DNA from: Kitasatospora phosalacinea
GTDB lineage: Bacteria; Actinomycetota; Actinomycetes; Streptomycetales; Streptomycetaceae
Reading direction: 5' to 3'
Assembly: GCF_000717185.1 (NCBI RefSeq)
Contig: NZ_JNYE01000049.1
Span: forward strand, 1-51,953
DNA length: 51,953 nucleotides
A program made the translations under genes and the position numbers. The notes under the pieces were generated by a model. That model had not been told where the DNA came from. It worked only from the letters and a program-made list of their open reading frames with translations, and made no database searches. This document shows positions 49,693-51,953 of the stretch, piece after piece. Positions within the stretch are counted from its first letter, which is position 1, and the number at the start of each line of letters is the position of its first letter.

Positions 49693-51537
49693 ATGACCAC
49701 CGAGACGCTGGAGTTCCAGGCCGAAGCGCGGCAGTTGCTGCAGCTGATGGTCCATTCGATCTACTCGAACAAGGACGTCTTCCTGCGCGAGCTGATCTCC
49801 AACGCGTCGGACGCGCTGGACAAGCGGCGCCTGGCCGGACTGACCGACGAGGGGCTGCGCGCCGACGACCTGCACATCGACCTCGCCGTCGACCCGGACG
49901 CCCGCACCCTGACCGTCCGCGACAACGGCATCGGCATGAGCCGCGACGAGGTCGTCGGCCTGATCGGCACCATCGCCCGCTCCGGCACCGCCGAGACGCT
50001 GCGCCGCCTGCGCGAGAGCAAGGAACCCGCCGAGCTGATCGGCCAGTTCGGCGTCGGCTTCTACTCCACCTTCATGGTCGCGGACAAGGTCACCCTGCTG
50101 ACCCGCAAGGCCGGCGAGCCCACCGGCACCCGCTGGGAGTCGGCCGGCGAGGGCACCTACACCGTGGAGGAGGTCGCGGACGCGCCCGAGGGCACCGCGG
50201 TCACCGTCCACCTGCGCCCCGAGGACGGCGAGGACGGCCTGCACGACTACACCGACCTGGCGACCGTCCGGCGGATCGTCAAGCGCTACTCCGACTTCAT
50301 CGCCTTCCCGATCCGCGCCACCGCGGCGGCGGGCGCCGAGGAGCAGGTCCTCAACTCGATGAAGGCGCTGTGGGCCCGCCCGCGCGCCGAGGTCGCCGAG
50401 GAGGAGTACCGCGAGTTCTACCGGCACATCGCGCACGACTGGACCGACCCGCTGGAGACCATCAGCCTGCGGGCCGAGGGCACCTTCGAGTACGAGGCGC
50501 TGCTGTTCATCCCGGCCCGCCGCCCGCACGACCTGTTCCAGCGCGACGGCCGCCACGGCGTCCAGCTGTACGTCAAGCGGGTGTTCATCCTGGAGGACAG
50601 CCGCGAGCTGCTCCCCGACCACCTGCGCTTCGTCAAGGGCGTGGTGGACGCCGCCGACCTGTCGCTGAACATCTCCCGCGAGATCCTCCAGCAGGACCGG
50701 CACATCCAGCTGATCCGCCGCCGCCTCGCCAAGAAGGTGACGGCCACGATCAAGGAGATGATGACCGGCGACGCCGACAAGTACCGCACCTTCTGGCGCG
50801 AGTTCGGCCCCGCCGTCAAGGAAGGCCTGCTCGACCCGGCCGAGGACCGCAAGGCGATCCTCGACATCGCCTCCTTCGCCAGCACCGCGGGCGAGGAGCC
50901 GACCTCGCTGGCCGACTACCTGGCCCGGATGAAGGACGGCCAGGACAAGATCTACTACATGACCGGCGAGAGCCGTGCCCAGGTCGAGAACTCCCCGCAC
51001 CTGGAGGCGTTCCGGGCCCAGGGCTACGAGGTCCTGCTGCTCACCGACCCGGTCGACGAGATCTGGGTCGAGGGCGTCCCCGAGTACGAGGGCAAGGAGT
51101 TCAGCTCGGTGGCCCGCGGCGCCGTCGACCTGCCAGCCGACGAGGTCTCCGAGGAGCGCACCGGCTCGTACGCGGCGCTGCTGGGCTGGCTGGGCGAGAC
51201 GCTCGCCGAGGTCAAGGACGTCCGCCTCACCAGCCGCCTGACCAACTCGCCCGCCTGCCTGGTCAGCGACGCCGACGGCCTCACCCCGACCCTGGAGAAG
51301 ATGTACCGGGCGATGGGCCAGGACGTCCCGACCGCCCGGCGGATCCTCGAACTCAACCCCGAGCACCCCCTGGTCGGCGCCCTGCGCACCGCCCACGAGG
51401 AGCGCGCCGACGACCCGGCCCTGGTCGAGACCGCCGAACTCCTCTACGGCACCGCCCTGCTGGCCGAGGGCGGCGACCTCGCCGACCCGGCCCGCTTCGC
51501 CAAGCTGCTGGCCGACCGGCTGGCCCGGACGGTCTGA
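49693..51537 (+). CDS. htpG: Molecular chaperone HtpG (Hsp90)
   Basis: A 614-residue bacterial Hsp90. The N-terminal GHKL ATPase has LRELISNASDALDK, DNGIGM (with ISNASD for Mg-ATP) and GQFGVGFYS; the middle domain has the catalytic-loop Arg region (NISREILQQ); the C terminus is the dimerisation domain. It remodels client proteins with ATP in the cytoplasm under stress. AGAAGGA precedes the ATG. Length is normal for the family. A strong terminator with a T tract follows, so it is a single-gene unit. No HspR or RheA-type operator is obvious upstream. Confidence 0.96.
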   Translation: MTTETLEFQAEARQLLQLMVHSIYSNKDVFLRELISNASDALDKRRLAGLTDEGLRADDLHIDLAVDPDARTLTVRDNGIGMSRDEVVGLIGTIARSGTAETLRRLRESKEPAELIGQFGVGFYSTFMVADKVTLLTRKAGEPTGTRWESAGEGTYTVEEVADAPEGTAVTVHLRPEDGEDGLHDYTDLATVRRIVKRYSDFIAFPIRATAAAGAEEQVLNSMKALWARPRAEVAEEEYREFYRHIAHDWTDPLETISLRAEGTFEYEALLFIPARRPHDLFQRDGRHGVQLYVKRVFILEDSRELLPDHLRFVKGVVDAADLSLNISREILQQDRHIQLIRRRLAKKVTATIKEMMTGDADKYRTFWREFGPAVKEGLLDPAEDRKAILDIASFASTAGEEPTSLADYLARMKDGQDKIYYMTGESRAQVENSPHLEAFRAQGYEVLLLTDPVDEIWVEGVPEYEGKEFSSVARGAVDLPADEVSEERTGSYAALLGWLGETLAEVKDVRLTSRLTNSPACLVSDADGLTPTLEKMYRAMGQDVPTARRILELNPEHPLVGALRTAHEERADDPALVETAELLYGTALLAEGGDLADPARFAKLLADRLARTV

Positions 51538-51545
51538 CGCCCCCG

Positions 51546-51595
51546 GCCGCGGCCCCGCCCCCGCTCGTTCCCGGGGGGGCGGGGCCGCGGCTTTT
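51546..51595 (+). terminator. Rho-independent terminator of htpG
   Basis: Perfect 17-base arms (51546-51562 starting GCCGCGGCCCC; 51575-51591) with a 12-base loop, followed by TTTT at 51592-51595. The only hairpin in the window with a T tract. Confidence 0.85.
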
Positions 51596-51874
51596 GCACG
51601 CCCGGGATGGTAACGCAACGTAACTGCGCTGCGGTGGATTCTGGCCTGTCCTGACAACGTTGTCCAGTGCTTCGCGATAGCAGTCCGGTAACGAGACTAA
51701 TCTGTCATCAAGTTAAGTAAAGTTTTAGTGCCTGGGGGCTTTGCTGCTTCAGATCCGCTGTATTTCAGTGTTGACCGGTCTATGGACATGGCTGGGAGGT
51801 GACGTCTACGTTAAGCGTCCAACGGCCCGGGGCCGATCCGGAGCCGATGAGGAACAGCGTGAAGGATGAGCGAG
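51596..51874. other. AT-richer upstream region of a lipoprotein gene
   Basis: No gene. Much lower GC than elsewhere, especially 51690-51735. It holds a perfect 12-base palindrome GACAACGTTGTC (51653-51664), several possible -10 boxes (TAATCT near 51695, TTTTAG near 51724) and TTGACC near 51774 followed by GGAGGT at 51796. The exact promoter cannot be fixed. Probably a long regulated leader. Confidence 0.5.
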
Positions 51875-51953
51875 ATGCGCAGAGGATGGCTGGCCGTCGG
51901 GGCCGCTTCCATGGTGGTGCTCACTGCCTGTAGCAGCAGTGGTGGCGGCGGGA
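51875..51953 (+). CDS. Lipoprotein, probably a binding protein (5' end only)
   Basis: The window ends inside this gene. The first 26 residues are a lipoprotein signal peptide: MRRGWLAVGAASMVV followed by LTAC with lipidated Cys19 and a Ser/Gly-rich linker, typical of extracellular solute-binding proteins. AAGG at 51862-51865 lies 9 bases before ATG 51875; ATG 51866 in the same frame would add three residues. A large AT-rich regulated region upstream fits an ABC importer operon such as an oligopeptide or sugar system. The family cannot be told from what is here. Confidence 0.75.
   Translation, partial: MRRGWLAVGAASMVVLTACSSSGGGG

Noticed and set aside
51774..51795. DasR-type site near the last lipoprotein gene
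   Set aside because: GGTCTA followed by TGGAC only partly matches the known ACTGGTCTAGACCAGT form and breaks the symmetry.
1..51953. tRNA, rRNA, CRISPR, insertion sequence, prophage or attachment site
   Set aside because: I looked for transposase motifs, CRISPR-like spaced repeats, CCA-ended cloverleaf patterns and flanking duplications and saw none. The tandem repeats present are short and contiguous.

Overview
The window is very GC-rich DNA (only a few short AT-rich promoter patches) with dense coding, strong third-position G/C, GTG starts, GTGA/ATGA stop-start overlaps and little intergenic space. The gene set (xylobiose operon of the bxl type, HSP18 with a RheA-type operator, MMPL transporter with a DesK/NarL two-component pair, SpoIIE-type phosphatase, BldG-like STAS protein, DUF3311/monocarboxylate symporter pair) points to the Streptomycetaceae (Streptomyces, Kitasatospora or a relative). 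I saw no tRNA, rRNA, CRISPR array, insertion sequence or prophage gene; this reads as ordinary chromosome.

Region 1 (50-9983) is a xylan/xylose locus: alditol oxidase, a LacI-type repressor, a lipoprotein plus two permeases for xylo-oligosaccharides, an intracellular GH3 beta-xylosidase, and a secreted GH10 xylanase facing the other way. Secreted xylanase cuts xylan, the transporter imports the oligomers (its ATPase must come from elsewhere), and the GH3 enzyme frees xylose. A 9-mer, AAAGTTTCG, occurs upstream of aldO, bxlE and the xylanase gene, and two of these promoters share the layout TTGACY-N18-TAGCKT, so a common regulon is likely. A second, rightward promoter next to the xylanase gene has no gene to read.

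Region 2 (10007-15955) holds a free-standing condensation-domain protein and an MMPL exporter followed by a histidine kinase and NarL response regulator. Region 3 (15956-22784) is signalling and stress: tandem repeats, a resolvase-fold protein without the catalytic serine, a 949-residue sensor phosphatase (CitA-like sensor, PAS, GAF, PP2C, ATPase), an orphan solute-binding lipoprotein, the rheA/hsp18 divergent pair, and a STAS protein. Region 4 (22768-29302) has the proton-translocating transhydrogenase pntAB, a GT-C-like membrane protein and a UDP-galactopyranose-mutase-like flavoenzyme.

Region 5 (29440-36355): a small Cys-rich protein, an LppX-like lipoprotein, a secreted M4 metalloprotease with a divergent TrmB/LuxR-type regulator, and ilvE. 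Region 6 (36560-44931): DUF3311/monocarboxylate symporter operon, a second kinase/regulator pair, a dihydrofolate-reductase-fold protein and a three-gene ABC-2 exporter operon. Region 7 (44984-51953): a one-pass membrane protein, a cold-shock-domain protein, an XRE/MmyB regulator divergent from an MFS exporter, RNase HI with a zinc-finger-like tail, HtpG, and the first codons of a lipoprotein cut by the window edge.

The best candidates for something undescribed are the solute-sensing phosphatase beside an orphan binding protein, the orphan rightward promoter with an immediate terminator at 9892-9983, and the probable intragenic operator inside the repressor gene. All positions and motifs were read by eye; family assignments are from recognition of motifs, not from database searches.
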